This document shows, piece by piece, positions 44,254 to 53,713 of a stretch of DNA of 64,000 nt. The translations under genes and the position numbers were made by a program. Source of the DNA: Flavobacterium sp. ACN6 (GTDB lineage Bacteria > Bacteroidota > Bacteroidia > Flavobacteriales > Flavobacteriaceae). Position 1 is the stretch's first letter; each line of letters opens with the position of its first letter. The stretch covers positions 62,001-126,000 of the forward strand of contig NZ_MRCQ01000014.1 of the NCBI RefSeq assembly GCF_002304005.1, written 5' to 3'. The notes beneath the pieces are model-generated. The model had not been told where the DNA came from, ran no database searches, and saw nothing but the letters and a program-made list of their open reading frames with translations.

Positions 44254-45627
44254 ATGAAAAATATAATCCGAACTTTTATGGTCTGCTGTTTCACATTTAT
44301 ACTGCTGAACTGCGATAATTTCGTTGATGTAGAACTGCCTTCTTCGCAGCTTACAGGGGTGAAAGTCTTTGAGAACATTAAGACTGCCGAGGCAGCTATG
44401 GTCGATATTTATTCCAAAATGCGGGACACTGGCATGTTCTGCGGACTGTCATCAGGCCTGTCTGTCAATATGGGACTTTATGCCGATGAGCTCACTAACT
44501 ATACTACTGCTGTAGAAACGGGAGCTATTTATGCCAATGACATGCTTCCCACAGCTGGAGCAACAAGCACATTCTGGAATGACAGTTATCATCAGATTTA
44601 CTGCAGCAATGCCGTTATTGAAGGACTTGAGAAGTCTATGGGAATCCCTGAAAAAGAAAGTGGCAGATTAACTGGAGAAGCACTTTTTACACGCGCTTTA
44701 ATCCACTTTTATCTAGTTAATATTTTTGGTGACATCCCTTATATTACTGTGACAGATTATGAGAAAAATAAACGTGCAGAAAGAACCGCTTCAGAAATTG
44801 TTTATACAAATATTATTAAAGATCTGGTCAAAGCTGTATCGCTGCTTCCGGCAGATTATATCTCTGCAGATCGTGTCCGTCCTAATAAAGCTGCCGCCCA
44901 GGCTCTGCTTTCCAGAGTTTATCTTTACCATGGAGACTGGGCAGAGGCATCCAATGCAGCATCAGCTGTTTTGAACAATCCGCTGTATGTATGGGAAAGC
45001 AATCTCGATCTTGTATTTTTAAAAGGAAGCCCTTCCACTATCTGGCAGCTCATGCCGAGAAGAACAGGGAACAATACCGATGAAGGCATAAGTTTTATAT
45101 TTAATTCGGGACCTCCTGCAACCAGAACACTTAGCACTCAGCTGCTCAATGCATTTGAAATAGGTGATCTCCGAAAGACAAAATGGACGAGAACAATCAG
45201 CTCCGCTTCAAGTTCATGGACGCACGCCTATAAATATAAAAAAAACAGCAATACAGGAAACAGTGTAGAATATTCAATCGTTCTAAGAACTGCCGAACAG
45301 TATCTCATCCGCTCTGAAGCTAGATCTAGACAGGGAGATTTAATAGGAGCCAAAGAAGATTTAAACAAGATTAGAAATACTGCGGGACTTGGTGATACTC
45401 CTGCAACCGATAAAGAAGCTATAATAAAAGCAGTCCTCAATGAAAGACGTGTTGAATTTTTTACCGAATACGGGCATAGATTCTTTGATCTTAAACGCAC
45501 TGGAAATCTAGATGCTGTTTTAGCAGTTTCTAAATCAGGATGGAATTCTACAGACAGCTTGTGGCCGATTCCCGAAAAGGAGCTTTTATCAAATCCTTTT
45601 CTGAAACCGCAGAATCCTGGCTATTAA
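44254..45627 (+). CDS. SusD/RagB family nutrient-binding lipoprotein
   Basis: A 457-residue surface lipoprotein with lipobox (FTFILLNCDNF, Cys at 20). Then come TPR-like helices (KTAEAAMVDIYSKMRDTGMF, ALFTRALIHFYLVNIFGDIP near 150), the family segment NKAAAQALLSRVYLYHGDW near 210 and the SusD C-terminus (LNERRVEFFTEYGHRFFDLK, WPIPEKELLSNP). It sits as a lid over the SusC barrel and binds substrate. It is co-transcribed with the transporter and the peptidase. Confidence 0.95.
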   Translation: MKNIIRTFMVCCFTFILLNCDNFVDVELPSSQLTGVKVFENIKTAEAAMVDIYSKMRDTGMFCGLSSGLSVNMGLYADELTNYTTAVETGAIYANDMLPTAGATSTFWNDSYHQIYCSNAVIEGLEKSMGIPEKESGRLTGEALFTRALIHFYLVNIFGDIPYITVTDYEKNKRAERTASEIVYTNIIKDLVKAVSLLPADYISADRVRPNKAAAQALLSRVYLYHGDWAEASNAASAVLNNPLYVWESNLDLVFLKGSPSTIWQLMPRRTGNNTDEGISFIFNSGPPATRTLSTQLLNAFEIGDLRKTKWTRTISSASSSWTHAYKYKKNSNTGNSVEYSIVLRTAEQYLIRSEARSRQGDLIGAKEDLNKIRNTAGLGDTPATDKEAIIKAVLNERRVEFFTEYGHRFFDLKRTGNLDAVLAVSKSGWNSTDSLWPIPEKELLSNPFLKPQNPGY

Positions 45628-45631
45628 AAAA

Positions 45632-48277
45632 ATGAAAAAGTATATAAAATTTGTTTGCAGCAACATTTCTGTAATCATGTTTGGATTAGTAACCTGTCCC
45701 GCTCTGGGGCAGGATCTAATTCAAAGACAGCTTACCAAAGAAGATTATAAATTATGGAGCAGGCTTCAGTCTGACAAAATCTCCAGCCAAGGCAAATGGG
45801 TTAGTTACTATCTCAAGTATGAATCCCGCTATGACACTCTTTTCGTTAGAAGTACTAATTCGGATATCTCATATTTTTTTCCTGAATTTTATGACGGCAG
45901 ATTCGCAAATGATGAATTTTTCGCCTGCCTGAATAAGAACAAAGAACTGCAACTATTGAATCTTGTTGACGGAAACAGCCGTAATCTTTCTGGTGTAAAA
46001 AAATTTGGTTTTGATTCACATGGGAAATTTTTAATTACACTGGAATACCTTACCGATAAGTCTTCAGCTCTGTGTATCCGTACAAATGCAGGAAAACTCC
46101 TGAAACAAATTGAAAATATTATCGATTATCAAATAAGTCCGAATGGAAGAACAGTACTGTACGCAGTACGGAGGAATAAGCTCTCAAGCCTAGGACTTAT
46201 TCAATTATCTCCTAAATTAGGTGTGGAAAAAATAATCACAGCTGATGTTACCGCAATTAAAAGTTTCACGTGGTCAAAGGATGGAAATGCCTTGGCATTT
46301 TATACAATTGACAAAAGCAACACAGCTGTCTGCTTTTATAGTGTCTTTGAAGCAAAATCTTTCTTTTTGACAAATCTGCCTCAAGCCAGTTTTGAGAATA
46401 AAAAAATATATGAAGATAACATCCTTCCTTTAAAAATCTCAGATGATAATTCAGCTGTATTTTTCAGCTGTAAAGACACCCTACCTAAAAAAGTAAAAAC
46501 TGATATTGCAGAAATATGGAAAACCGATGATAAATACCTTTTTCCAGAAATTGTACTTGCACAAAACTTTAAAAAGTCTTCTCTAGCCGTATGGCAGCCT
46601 CACACCAAATACGTAAATTTATTAAGCACTGAAAAATTACATTGGATTGCTTTAACTGGTGCACAGAAATTCGCCGTAGTGGCAGATCCTACCCAGTACG
46701 AACCACAGTTTGACCTGAATGCTCCGATGGATTATTATCTTATGAGCACAGCTGGCGGAAAAAAGGAATTACTGGCTTCTAAGCAGTCGGGCCTATCTTA
46801 TCATATGAATTTTTCGCCCTGCGGGCGTTATATCTGTTATTACAATAACAGCAGCTGGATACTTTACGACATTAAGGAAAAAAAACACACTAATATAACA
46901 GCAGGAATTAATAGTAATTTTCAAAGCATAATTGAAGAAAGCTCAAACAGAAAAATAATACCATATCTTTTTCAAGGCTGGTCTGAAGATGTTAAATCAG
47001 TATTGCTTTGCGACCAATATGATATCTGGCAGATCAATCTCGATGGAAAACCAGCAGTCAGACTTACAAATGGAAGAGAAAAACAAATTAGATACCGTCT
47101 AGTTTCAGCGACAAAAAAGAACTCAGATAGAACAAATTACTATGGATCAAACAGTGACGTTTATGATACAAGGAGTAAGATAATTTTAGAAGTTTATGAT
47201 ACTAAAAGCGGGAGTTCAGGTTATGGTGTTCTTGATAAAAAAAGAATCAAACTGCTGTATTTTAATAATGAGAAAATCAGCCGCATCATTAAGTCCGCAG
47301 AGAATGATTCTTATATTTTCGAGTCCGAAAAATTTAATCAGCCTCCAAGAATTATATTCAAAAAGGCAGATAGTAGCGAGCCCTCCGTCTTATTTCACAG
47401 TAATGAGCAACAAAAACATTTTTATTGGGGAAGTTCGGAATTTATTACTTTTGAAAATTCAAAGAAACAATCGGTTAAAGGCGCATTATTTTATCCTGCT
47501 CAATATAATCCGTCGATCAAGTATCCTATGATCGTATATATTTACGATAAGCTGGCACAGAAAGTTCATACCTATGAGAATCCGAGTTTCAAAAGCGGTT
47601 TTGGATTTAATATCACGCACTTCACGGCAAACGGTTATTTTGTGCTACTTCCCGATATAGAATATGAAATAGGCAATCCCGGCTTATCCGCTTCAGACTG
47701 CGTAGAAAGTGCCGTAAAAAGCATTAATCAAAGAAGATTAACCGATCCTAAAAAAATTGGATTAATCGGACATTCCTTCGGCAGCTACGAATCCAATTGC
47801 ATTTTAACCGAAAGTGGTATTTTTGCCGCTGCGGTAAGCGGCGCAGGGATTTCGGATAACATCAGGGGCTATTTTACCGTAAACAGCGAGTTTAATAATG
47901 CAGAGGCGTGGAGATTTGAAAACCAGCAGTACAGGATGGGAAGTTCATTATATGAGAATAAGGAGGCTTACATCAGAAATTCTCCTCTTCTCAATGCCGA
48001 GAAAGTTAATACTCCCATTTTACTCTGGACAGGTAAAAATGACAACAATGTACAGCCTGAACAGTCGACAGCTTTTTTTCTTGCCCTTAGGCGGTTAAAT
48101 AAAAAAGCCATCATGCTGCAGTATCCAGAAGAAGGTCATATTATAACATCCCCCGCTGCACAGCAAGATCTAAACCATAAAATTATGCAATGGTTTGATT
48201 ATTATTTAAAAGGAGATAAAGCAGATGACTGGATGTTTATTACTGATAAAGAAAAAACTAGTTTTATGCATCAATAA
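45632..48277 (+). CDS. S9 family (prolyl oligopeptidase-like) serine peptidase
   Basis: An 881-residue exported peptidase. A signal sequence (SVIMFGLVTCPALGQD) is followed by a beta-propeller-like N-terminal half and a C-terminal alpha/beta-hydrolase. The nucleophile is in IGLIGHSFGSYESN near residue 712. The Asp lies in LLWTGKNDNNVQPEQS near 795 and the His in YPEEGHIITSPAAQ near 832. Family members cleave short peptides from the N-terminus, often after Pro or Ala. It begins 4 bp after the SusD gene, so imported peptides are the likely substrate. Confidence 0.9.
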   Translation: MKKYIKFVCSNISVIMFGLVTCPALGQDLIQRQLTKEDYKLWSRLQSDKISSQGKWVSYYLKYESRYDTLFVRSTNSDISYFFPEFYDGRFANDEFFACLNKNKELQLLNLVDGNSRNLSGVKKFGFDSHGKFLITLEYLTDKSSALCIRTNAGKLLKQIENIIDYQISPNGRTVLYAVRRNKLSSLGLIQLSPKLGVEKIITADVTAIKSFTWSKDGNALAFYTIDKSNTAVCFYSVFEAKSFFLTNLPQASFENKKIYEDNILPLKISDDNSAVFFSCKDTLPKKVKTDIAEIWKTDDKYLFPEIVLAQNFKKSSLAVWQPHTKYVNLLSTEKLHWIALTGAQKFAVVADPTQYEPQFDLNAPMDYYLMSTAGGKKELLASKQSGLSYHMNFSPCGRYICYYNNSSWILYDIKEKKHTNITAGINSNFQSIIEESSNRKIIPYLFQGWSEDVKSVLLCDQYDIWQINLDGKPAVRLTNGREKQIRYRLVSATKKNSDRTNYYGSNSDVYDTRSKIILEVYDTKSGSSGYGVLDKKRIKLLYFNNEKISRIIKSAENDSYIFESEKFNQPPRIIFKKADSSEPSVLFHSNEQQKHFYWGSSEFITFENSKKQSVKGALFYPAQYNPSIKYPMIVYIYDKLAQKVHTYENPSFKSGFGFNITHFTANGYFVLLPDIEYEIGNPGLSASDCVESAVKSINQRRLTDPKKIGLIGHSFGSYESNCILTESGIFAAAVSGAGISDNIRGYFTVNSEFNNAEAWRFENQQYRMGSSLYENKEAYIRNSPLLNAEKVNTPILLWTGKNDNNVQPEQSTAFFLALRRLNKKAIMLQYPEEGHIITSPAAQQDLNHKIMQWFDYYLKGDKADDWMFITDKEKTSFMHQ

Positions 48278-48282
48278 AATAA

Positions 48283-48305
48283 TATGCGGCCTACAAGGCC
48301 GCATA
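48283..48305. terminator. Bidirectional terminator between convergent genes
   Basis: TATGCGGCC and GGCCGCATA form a perfect 9-bp stem with loop TACAA. It lies between the S9 peptidase (plus) and the DUF6520 gene (minus), with A/T-rich flanks on both sides. Confidence 0.8.
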
Positions 48306-48321
48306 CTTTAAAATGATTGAA

Positions 48322-48597
48322 TTAATCAGGTTTATACAGTGTAATACTGCATTGATCCTGCGAATTTAGACGAAAAACTTGATTGTTTTGATCGTCCATA
48401 CATAGATGCCCATTATTAAAAGTGGTACAATCAACTGGAACTTCCTCACAGTCTGAGGACGAATTATTAATTTTAATTCTCTCAATAGTTACTGCTCTTT
48501 TTAAAGCAGCATCTTTATCTGACTGGGTGCTTATTGCACCTGCGCTGGCAAGTACAAATACTGCCGCAGGCAGAATCATTTTTGCAATTGTATTCAT
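48322..48597 (-). CDS. DUF6520-type small exported cysteine-containing protein
   Basis: A 91-residue protein with a signal peptide (MILPAAVFVLASAGAIST) and a short mature part holding four cysteines (DCEEVPVDCTTF, HLCMDD and DQCSITLYKPD). It fits DUF6520, a family of small exported peptides in Flavobacteriia whose function is unknown. The even number of Cys suggests two disulphides. The MauE-type membrane protein gene upstream on the same strand may be its redox partner, by position only. Confidence 0.78.
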   Translation of the reverse strand: MNTIAKMILPAAVFVLASAGAISTQSDKDAALKRAVTIERIKINNSSSDCEEVPVDCTTFNNGHLCMDDQNNQVFRLNSQDQCSITLYKPD

Positions 48598-48674
48598 AAT
48601 AAAATAGTTTTAGGTTTGATCTACTCTTTTATACAGGTTTTCAATCGTTAGCCCTGCTATCGGCCAATAGGCTA

Positions 48675-50168
48675 TTATGGTTTAAGTTTAAGTTTAAGAT
48701 TTCTATCGAGTTTATAGCGGTACAGTGTCATGCCCGCAATTACATATACATTGTTTCCTTCGACCAGCATATCACTCATCTTAGAGCCGTCCTGGTCATA
48801 GATATAAAAACTGGAGACATATGATTTTTCTTTAAGATTATAAACATCTACTATAGATGCAATATCCCACATTTCTTCCGCTTCATACCTCCCCATGAGA
48901 GATGAGTTAACAAAAAGCTGATTACCTCTTACTGCAAAGATTCTATTACCGGCAGTTACTGCTGAGGCGAGTTTACGTACTCCAGTTTTTTTAATCAGAA
49001 CAGGTTTTACAGCAGCCTTTGAAATTGTATCAATAGTTTTTCCCCTGAAACGTAAACTGAGATCAGAATCTGTAACTATAAATTCATTGCGGTAGTAGTA
49101 GACATAAACAAATGTACCGCTCTGCGCACTATAGCCCATCATACCATCAGTGTCAAAAAAACCGTCAATCTGTTTCTGCAGCAGATCAGTGTGAAGCATG
49201 CGCTCCATGCCTTTTTGACGGAACGAAAACAGTCCAAGCTCGTTCTCACCTGATTGTCTTAGCTGTGTCCTGAAAGCTATGCTGGATGAGTCAATTACTG
49301 CAGCTTTGGAAAAGTAATAACCGTTATCTTTCATTACTGGTTCTGCTTTCCAATCTGCTATTTTACCTCTGTAGATTATCGGTACTGTACCGTCCATAAC
49401 AAAGAAGTAAGGAGCAGCTATCTTTACCTGAACCGACTGGAATCGTATGTTGCTGCTTTCCAGCTGGATCTTAATTTCCTTTCTGTTTTTCAGTGCTGAA
49501 TCATAAGAAAACAGATGCAGTGGAGCAAGACGGTCTCCAATGTAAATGTTCCCTCCGCTGCTACCTGCAAAGTATAGCGTATTATTATGGAGCTTTGCTT
49601 CATTTACCTTATCACAGGATCTGTTTACAAATCTTCGTATAAAGGGATTTTCTTTATAAATCAAATAATCAGAAGACCATTTCATCACGGATAGCACTAC
49701 AGCCACAGTACAAAAGATCACCAGCAGTTCTAAACTTGTCTTTTTTAAATCGCTACGATGCAGCAGTAATCCAGCAGCTGCTACTACAACGCACATAATG
49801 TTAAACACTAGATGTTCTTTCCATCCCATCTTTTCTAGAATACCGCCACAGGAGCATGGAATGCTAGGACTAAAATTTAGAATAATAAAAATATAGACCG
49901 TAAAAGATGCCATTAATATAAAAGCAAAAATTAAAGCCACCGACCTGTATTTTGGAATAACGAGTAGAACAGCAACTGCAAGTTCCGCTGTTAAAATTCC
50001 GTATGATACCAGTCCCGCATAAGCCCCTATAATGACAGACTGTCCAAGCTGCGCCTGAAAATTATCAAACTCCAGTATTTTACTTACCGCCGCGTAAACA
50101 AACAGTGAAGCAAAAAAATAACATATTACTTCGATGATTATTTTTCTTATACTTGTACTCCACTTCAT
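48675..50168 (-). CDS. MauE/DoxX-type membrane protein with periplasmic propeller-like domain
   Basis: A 497-residue protein. The first 150 residues hold four or five membrane helices (YFFASLFVYAAVSKILEFDN, AELAVAVLLVIPKYRSVALI, IFAFILMASFTVYIFIILNF, LVFNIMCVVVAAAGLLLH) with the MauE-like site SPSIPCSCGGILEKMGWKEH between them. A further helix near 155-170 leads to about 320 periplasmic residues with regular beta strands (TLYFAGSSGGNIYIGDRLAP). MauE proteins support disulphide formation or maturation of exported partners. This one likely serves the DUF6520 peptide encoded 77 bp downstream. Confidence 0.8.
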   Translation of the reverse strand: MKWSTSIRKIIIEVICYFFASLFVYAAVSKILEFDNFQAQLGQSVIIGAYAGLVSYGILTAELAVAVLLVIPKYRSVALIFAFILMASFTVYIFIILNFSPSIPCSCGGILEKMGWKEHLVFNIMCVVVAAAGLLLHRSDLKKTSLELLVIFCTVAVVLSVMKWSSDYLIYKENPFIRRFVNRSCDKVNEAKLHNNTLYFAGSSGGNIYIGDRLAPLHLFSYDSALKNRKEIKIQLESSNIRFQSVQVKIAAPYFFVMDGTVPIIYRGKIADWKAEPVMKDNGYYFSKAAVIDSSSIAFRTQLRQSGENELGLFSFRQKGMERMLHTDLLQKQIDGFFDTDGMMGYSAQSGTFVYVYYYRNEFIVTDSDLSLRFRGKTIDTISKAAVKPVLIKKTGVRKLASAVTAGNRIFAVRGNQLFVNSSLMGRYEAEEMWDIASIVDVYNLKEKSYVSSFYIYDQDGSKMSDMLVEGNNVYVIAGMTLYRYKLDRNLKLKLKP

Positions 50169-50362
50169 AGTCTTTGATTTAAAATAAAGAGTTCTATATC
50201 ACTGTTTCACTAATGCTATACAAATTTAAAAACGTAAGATTTATCATTCGTTATCCAAAACAGATATAAATTTTTCAAAAACAGACTTAATGAAATAAAA
50301 ATAGCTGTAAAATATAAACGCGCTGTAAATCGGCTAGATTTGCAGCGCATCCAGCACAAAAA
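50169..50362. other. Intergenic region upstream of the MauE-type gene
   Basis: About 195 bp, AT-rich; nothing beyond the promoter expected for the gene starting at 50168 was recognised. Confidence 0.4.
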
Positions 50363-50390
50363 AATACAGACAGCCTAAACTGCCTGTATT
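50363..50390 (-). terminator. Rho-independent terminator of the SSB-DUF932 operon
   Basis: AATACAG...CAG pairs with CTG...CTGTATT. On the minus strand the stem is followed by seven Ts. It lies 18 bp beyond the stop at 50408. Confidence 0.8.
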
Positions 50391-50407
50391 GAAATCTAAA
50401 AAAAAAA

Positions 50408-51469
50408 TCAATTCTGCACTACGTAAGAACTAAACCCTTTAACAGCAAAATCAAGACATAAATTAAATGCTGCCTGTCCGCGCAGCTGAGCAGTTCCGCC
50501 CATAAGGATGGAGGATAGTTTTGCCTCATCATCTTTATATTTCCTTACATTCTGAAAATATCCCGTCACGCCATTATAAGCGCCAAAAACAGTTCCTTTT
50601 GTAGTATCAGTTTGCTGTGTGGGATGGCTCATAGCATATTCAAAAACATTATCTACCATATTATTAAAACAGGCCGATAACTGCTCATTTCTTCCTTCCT
50701 GCAGTTTTTTCAATACTTCCCTGCTGGGTGCCATTGCATGCTGGATAAGTTTTTTAACTTCTTTATCTGCTATGCGGCTTCTTGTCCAGTAATTAAAAAC
50801 GGCTTCAATACTGCCAGCCATTGTATCACAAATACCCATTACTTTATGCGCCTGCGCCAACCTGTCTTTTCCATTTGAAGTATGGCGAATACGCACCGTA
50901 TTGGTTTTAGACTGCATGGCTGCGTTAAGTGTGTTGGCGCATACAATTCTAATTGGAGTAAAAGCTGCCGTAATGCTCCCGCTTCCGTCATGTGAGGTGG
51001 TAAGGAAAAGATACTTTTCAATCAGATCATCTTTTCCTACGCGGATATAGTCAGGCAGTTTTGCAGTGATAAAAATTTTCTCGCCATTTCCCAAAGCCCC
51101 AGCGGTTTCGTATAAAATCCCGTCACCGCCCACTATACTGTCAAAAAAAGAAAAAGCATCCCTGTTCTGCACGATATGGTAATCTTTTCCCACCACACCA
51201 AGCACCGTATCATTATCAGTGCGTACCGTACTGCAGTAATCTGGTATATCAAGCCTCCCTGCAGTAATAAAGTCCTGCGTTACAATTGGAGCAGAAGGCG
51301 TAAAAAGCCTTCTTTTCTCCACTTCAAAATCCAATCCTGCATGCGCTATTGCTTCGGCGCTTGTCGGGTACTCTTCCACTAACTGCCCAAGATTGTGCCA
51401 TGGTTTTTCCTTCACGCTGAAAAAACTGTGTCTCCCTGTCTGATCATTAAAATAAATATGATGTGCCAT
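50408..51469 (-). CDS. DUF932 (phage/plasmid-like TIGR03299) protein
   Basis: A 353-residue protein beginning MAHHIYFNDQTGRHSFFSVK. It carries the DUF932 blocks KPWHNLGQLVEEYPTSAEAI near 22, STVRTDNDTVLGVVGKDYHI near 82, YLFLTTSHDGSGSITAAFTP near 150 and RIVCANTLNAAMQ near 173. The family is widespread on plasmids, phages and conjugative elements, frequently near single-strand-binding proteins. Its exact role is unknown, but leading-region or DNA-handling functions are suspected. It follows ssb by 28 bp and shares its transcript. Confidence 0.9.
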   Translation of the reverse strand: MAHHIYFNDQTGRHSFFSVKEKPWHNLGQLVEEYPTSAEAIAHAGLDFEVEKRRLFTPSAPIVTQDFITAGRLDIPDYCSTVRTDNDTVLGVVGKDYHIVQNRDAFSFFDSIVGGDGILYETAGALGNGEKIFITAKLPDYIRVGKDDLIEKYLFLTTSHDGSGSITAAFTPIRIVCANTLNAAMQSKTNTVRIRHTSNGKDRLAQAHKVMGICDTMAGSIEAVFNYWTRSRIADKEVKKLIQHAMAPSREVLKKLQEGRNEQLSACFNNMVDNVFEYAMSHPTQQTDTTKGTVFGAYNGVTGYFQNVRKYKDDEAKLSSILMGGTAQLRGQAAFNLCLDFAVKGFSSYVVQN

Positions 51470-51497
51470 GATTTCTGATTTTTAAGTTAAACATTCA

Positions 51498-51926
51498 TTA
51501 AAAAGGCACTTCTTCTCCAGCCTTATTATTTCCCTTCTTAACAGCACTTCTGCTGTTTCCCTTCTGCACTTTAACCGCACTTTCATCAGCATCAACAACT
51601 GCTTTATCACTGCTTCTTTTTGCAAAAGCAAGAATATTGATTGCATTAACATGAAAATCAATGCTTCCGATCGGATTGCCTTCATTGTTGATATACACAT
51701 GCATACCTAATCTTCCATTTAAAAGCACCACCGCCCCTTTTTTAATCCACTGCCCCGCTTTCACAGTAATCCAATAAGAGCAGTTAATAAAAGTCGTCAC
51801 CTGTTTAAATTCTGAATCTCCTGCTGTCTTATAACGGTCATTAACCGCTATACTGAAACTCAAAACTTCTTTTTCTCCCACTCTGCGCACTACTGCATCT
51901 GCCGTAACTCTTCCTGTAATTTCCAT
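51498..51926 (-). CDS. ssb: Single-stranded DNA-binding protein
   Basis: A 142-residue protein with one OB fold: MEITGRVTADAVVRRVGEKE at the start, VLSFSIAVNDRYK near 23, SYWITVKAGQWIKKGAVVLL near 52, LNGRLGMHVYINNEGNPIGS near 70. The C-terminus is Lys-rich but ends in EEVPF, keeping a trace of the acidic tip of SSB. It is a mobile-element SSB and likely protects the incoming strand during conjugation. Copy A of the ~210-bp repeat lies 100-310 bp upstream. Confidence 0.9.
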   Translation of the reverse strand: MEITGRVTADAVVRRVGEKEVLSFSIAVNDRYKTAGDSEFKQVTTFINCSYWITVKAGQWIKKGAVVLLNGRLGMHVYINNEGNPIGSIDFHVNAINILAFAKRSSDKAVVDADESAVKVQKGNSRSAVKKGNNKAGEEVPF

Positions 51927-52026
51927 AACTTTAAAATTTAAAAATGAATAAATATTTAACCACCGATTAACACTATGAATAGTTTTAAATCATATAAAAC
52001 ATAATCAGTAACGATTGATCCGCTGT

Positions 52027-52236
52027 TCCCCTTACTCCCGCTCCGCTCCCTTAAAAAAAATTGTTTTCAAAAGAAAAAACGAAAAAAAAGAAAGCAGAGA
52101 TCAAGCGGTAGTTAAAGGATGCGGAGTGCTATAAGTCCCGAAGGGCTGACGCAAGGAACTGGAGTCTGTTATGCGCATGCAGCAGACAGCTGGCGCTATC
52201 TTGGCTGCCCTTTTTAGCCGTTTTGAATGAAAACAG
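52027..52236 (-). repeat. Leader repeat, copy A (upstream of ssb-DUF932)
   Basis: About 210 bp closely matching 54250-54456. Shared blocks include GATGCGGAGTGCTATAAGTC, CCGAAGGG, TTATGCGCATGCAGCAGAC and TTGGCTGCCCTTTTT. The inner part is bounded by imperfect inverted ends, TGTTTTCAAAAGAAAAAAC at 52062 and GTTTTGAATGAAAACAG ending at 52236. It lies in the presumed leader of the ssb transcript. Confidence 0.85.
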
Positions 52237-52383
52237 TACATTAACAAACGGCTCTTTTTTAAACAGTATTCACGCTTACTGCCATTCAGACAAGCATATT
52301 TAAAATCCAGCCTTAAAATAGAACCAGTCCTGAAAGTCTGAAACAATATGCGCCTTCAAGTATCTGCTCGCCGGAAAAGGGTT

Positions 52384-52411
52384 AAAAAGCCGAAAACTAA
52401 TTTTCGGCTTT
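52384..52411 (-). terminator. Terminator overlapping the end of the PcfJ gene
   Basis: AAAAGCCGAAAA and TTTTCGGCTTT form a strong stem, with TTTTTAAC following on the minus strand. The PcfJ stop codon (52397-52399) lies inside the loop, so the last codons are part of the hairpin. Confidence 0.85.
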
Positions 52412-53713
52412 AGCATGCTTCCTGCTTTTCAGGCGTTTTTTAATCTGATACAGATTCTCATTGAGAAGTTTCAGAATCTTTTTGTGATGCGGTGACGATT
52501 TATTTTTATTTCCCCTGCACTGCACGATTTCCAGTGAGGGCAGCGCCACTTCTATAGTCTCGACAGGAATATTTTCATATTTAGCCGAAAGAATAAGCGA
52601 GCTGCTCTTTTTATAATATTCATTTGTAAATACGCAGTGGCGCAGCGTATCGCCCTCGTTGAGAAAATCACGCACGCTTTCTATTACATTGATGCTGAGA
52701 TTTTCCTTTGTGAACTCCAGTCCGAAGAACTGCTTCTTATCCTGCTCATAAGAACCCTGCGCCTGCTGTATTTCAGCCCGAAGCTGTTTAATATGCAGGC
52801 GTCTCTGAATAATGCGTTTCCTGTCCACTAGCCTGTCATGCTCCTGCTCTAAATTTTCGGGGCAAACATTACTGGCGTTATTCAAATCCTTTTTAAACCA
52901 TCTGAGCAGACTGATGTAATCTTCCCACATGGTAAAATCTGTTATCTTATAATTGTTCTTCGCGCAGGTTTTTACCGCCTGCCAGTTCTTTATGATATAC
53001 TGCGAGTGCGACACCAGATAATGATGCAGAAAATCGGTCTGACCATTCTTCAGCAGTGTTTCAGCATGCGAATCTTTAAGCAGCGCCGTAAAAAGAACCT
53101 GCGGTGCTATGCCGTAAAATTTTCCTTTGAAACCGTTTCTCTTAATCACAGGAAGTGCCTTTGTGCAGGAATAAATCTTAAAAGGATTGATGCGGTATTT
53201 GGGAGAACTTTCAAAAGTTTTAGGTTTAATTTCAAGAGGGCTGTAATATTTCCATGCATCAGAACTGCTTGAAAAAACATTGGTGCTCAGCGAAAGGGTG
53301 CGCACCTCCCCTTTTGGATTAATCCAGTGCTGCATGACTTCCTTATGAAAGTAGGTCGGCAGGAATTTCTTTTTCATGTTCATGTGCGAACACATGATGC
53401 GCACAACCTGAAATCCGCCGCAGACCTGCAGCACTGCCCAGTATTCTATTTCCTTAAAATGCGACTGATTGTAATGCTGCATTCTGAGTTTCCCCCTGCA
53501 CGCCGTGCAGTTCATGTACTTCTGACAGCAGGCTTTCTGCGCATCAGGTTTCCAAGCATGCGTGCACTGCAGACAGTGGAATTTTCCCCTAGAGAGCACG
53601 CCCCATTTCAGGAATATATTTTTCTCCGCCCACAGCTGCATCTTATCCGTTACAGGAGCAAGGGCTGCGCTCAAACCTGAAATCTGCTTTTCGATGATGG
53701 TTTTAGGTATCAT
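52397..53713 (-). CDS. PcfJ-like protein
   Basis: A 438-residue basic protein of the PcfJ family found on plasmids and conjugative elements. A Cys-rich segment near residues 46-97 (FHCLQCTHAW, CCQKYMNCTACRGKLRM) forms a likely zinc-binding region. The C-terminal part contains INVIESVRDFLNEGDTLRHC near 350, the PcfJ core, and LEIVQCRGNKNKSSPHHKKI near 400. Function is unknown, possibly linked to DNA processing. It overlaps the pcfK stop by 4 bp. Confidence 0.87.
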   Translation of the reverse strand: MIPKTIIEKQISGLSAALAPVTDKMQLWAEKNIFLKWGVLSRGKFHCLQCTHAWKPDAQKACCQKYMNCTACRGKLRMQHYNQSHFKEIEYWAVLQVCGGFQVVRIMCSHMNMKKKFLPTYFHKEVMQHWINPKGEVRTLSLSTNVFSSSSDAWKYYSPLEIKPKTFESSPKYRINPFKIYSCTKALPVIKRNGFKGKFYGIAPQVLFTALLKDSHAETLLKNGQTDFLHHYLVSHSQYIIKNWQAVKTCAKNNYKITDFTMWEDYISLLRWFKKDLNNASNVCPENLEQEHDRLVDRKRIIQRRLHIKQLRAEIQQAQGSYEQDKKQFFGLEFTKENLSINVIESVRDFLNEGDTLRHCVFTNEYYKKSSSLILSAKYENIPVETIEVALPSLEIVQCRGNKNKSSPHHKKILKLLNENLYQIKKRLKSRKHAKAEN

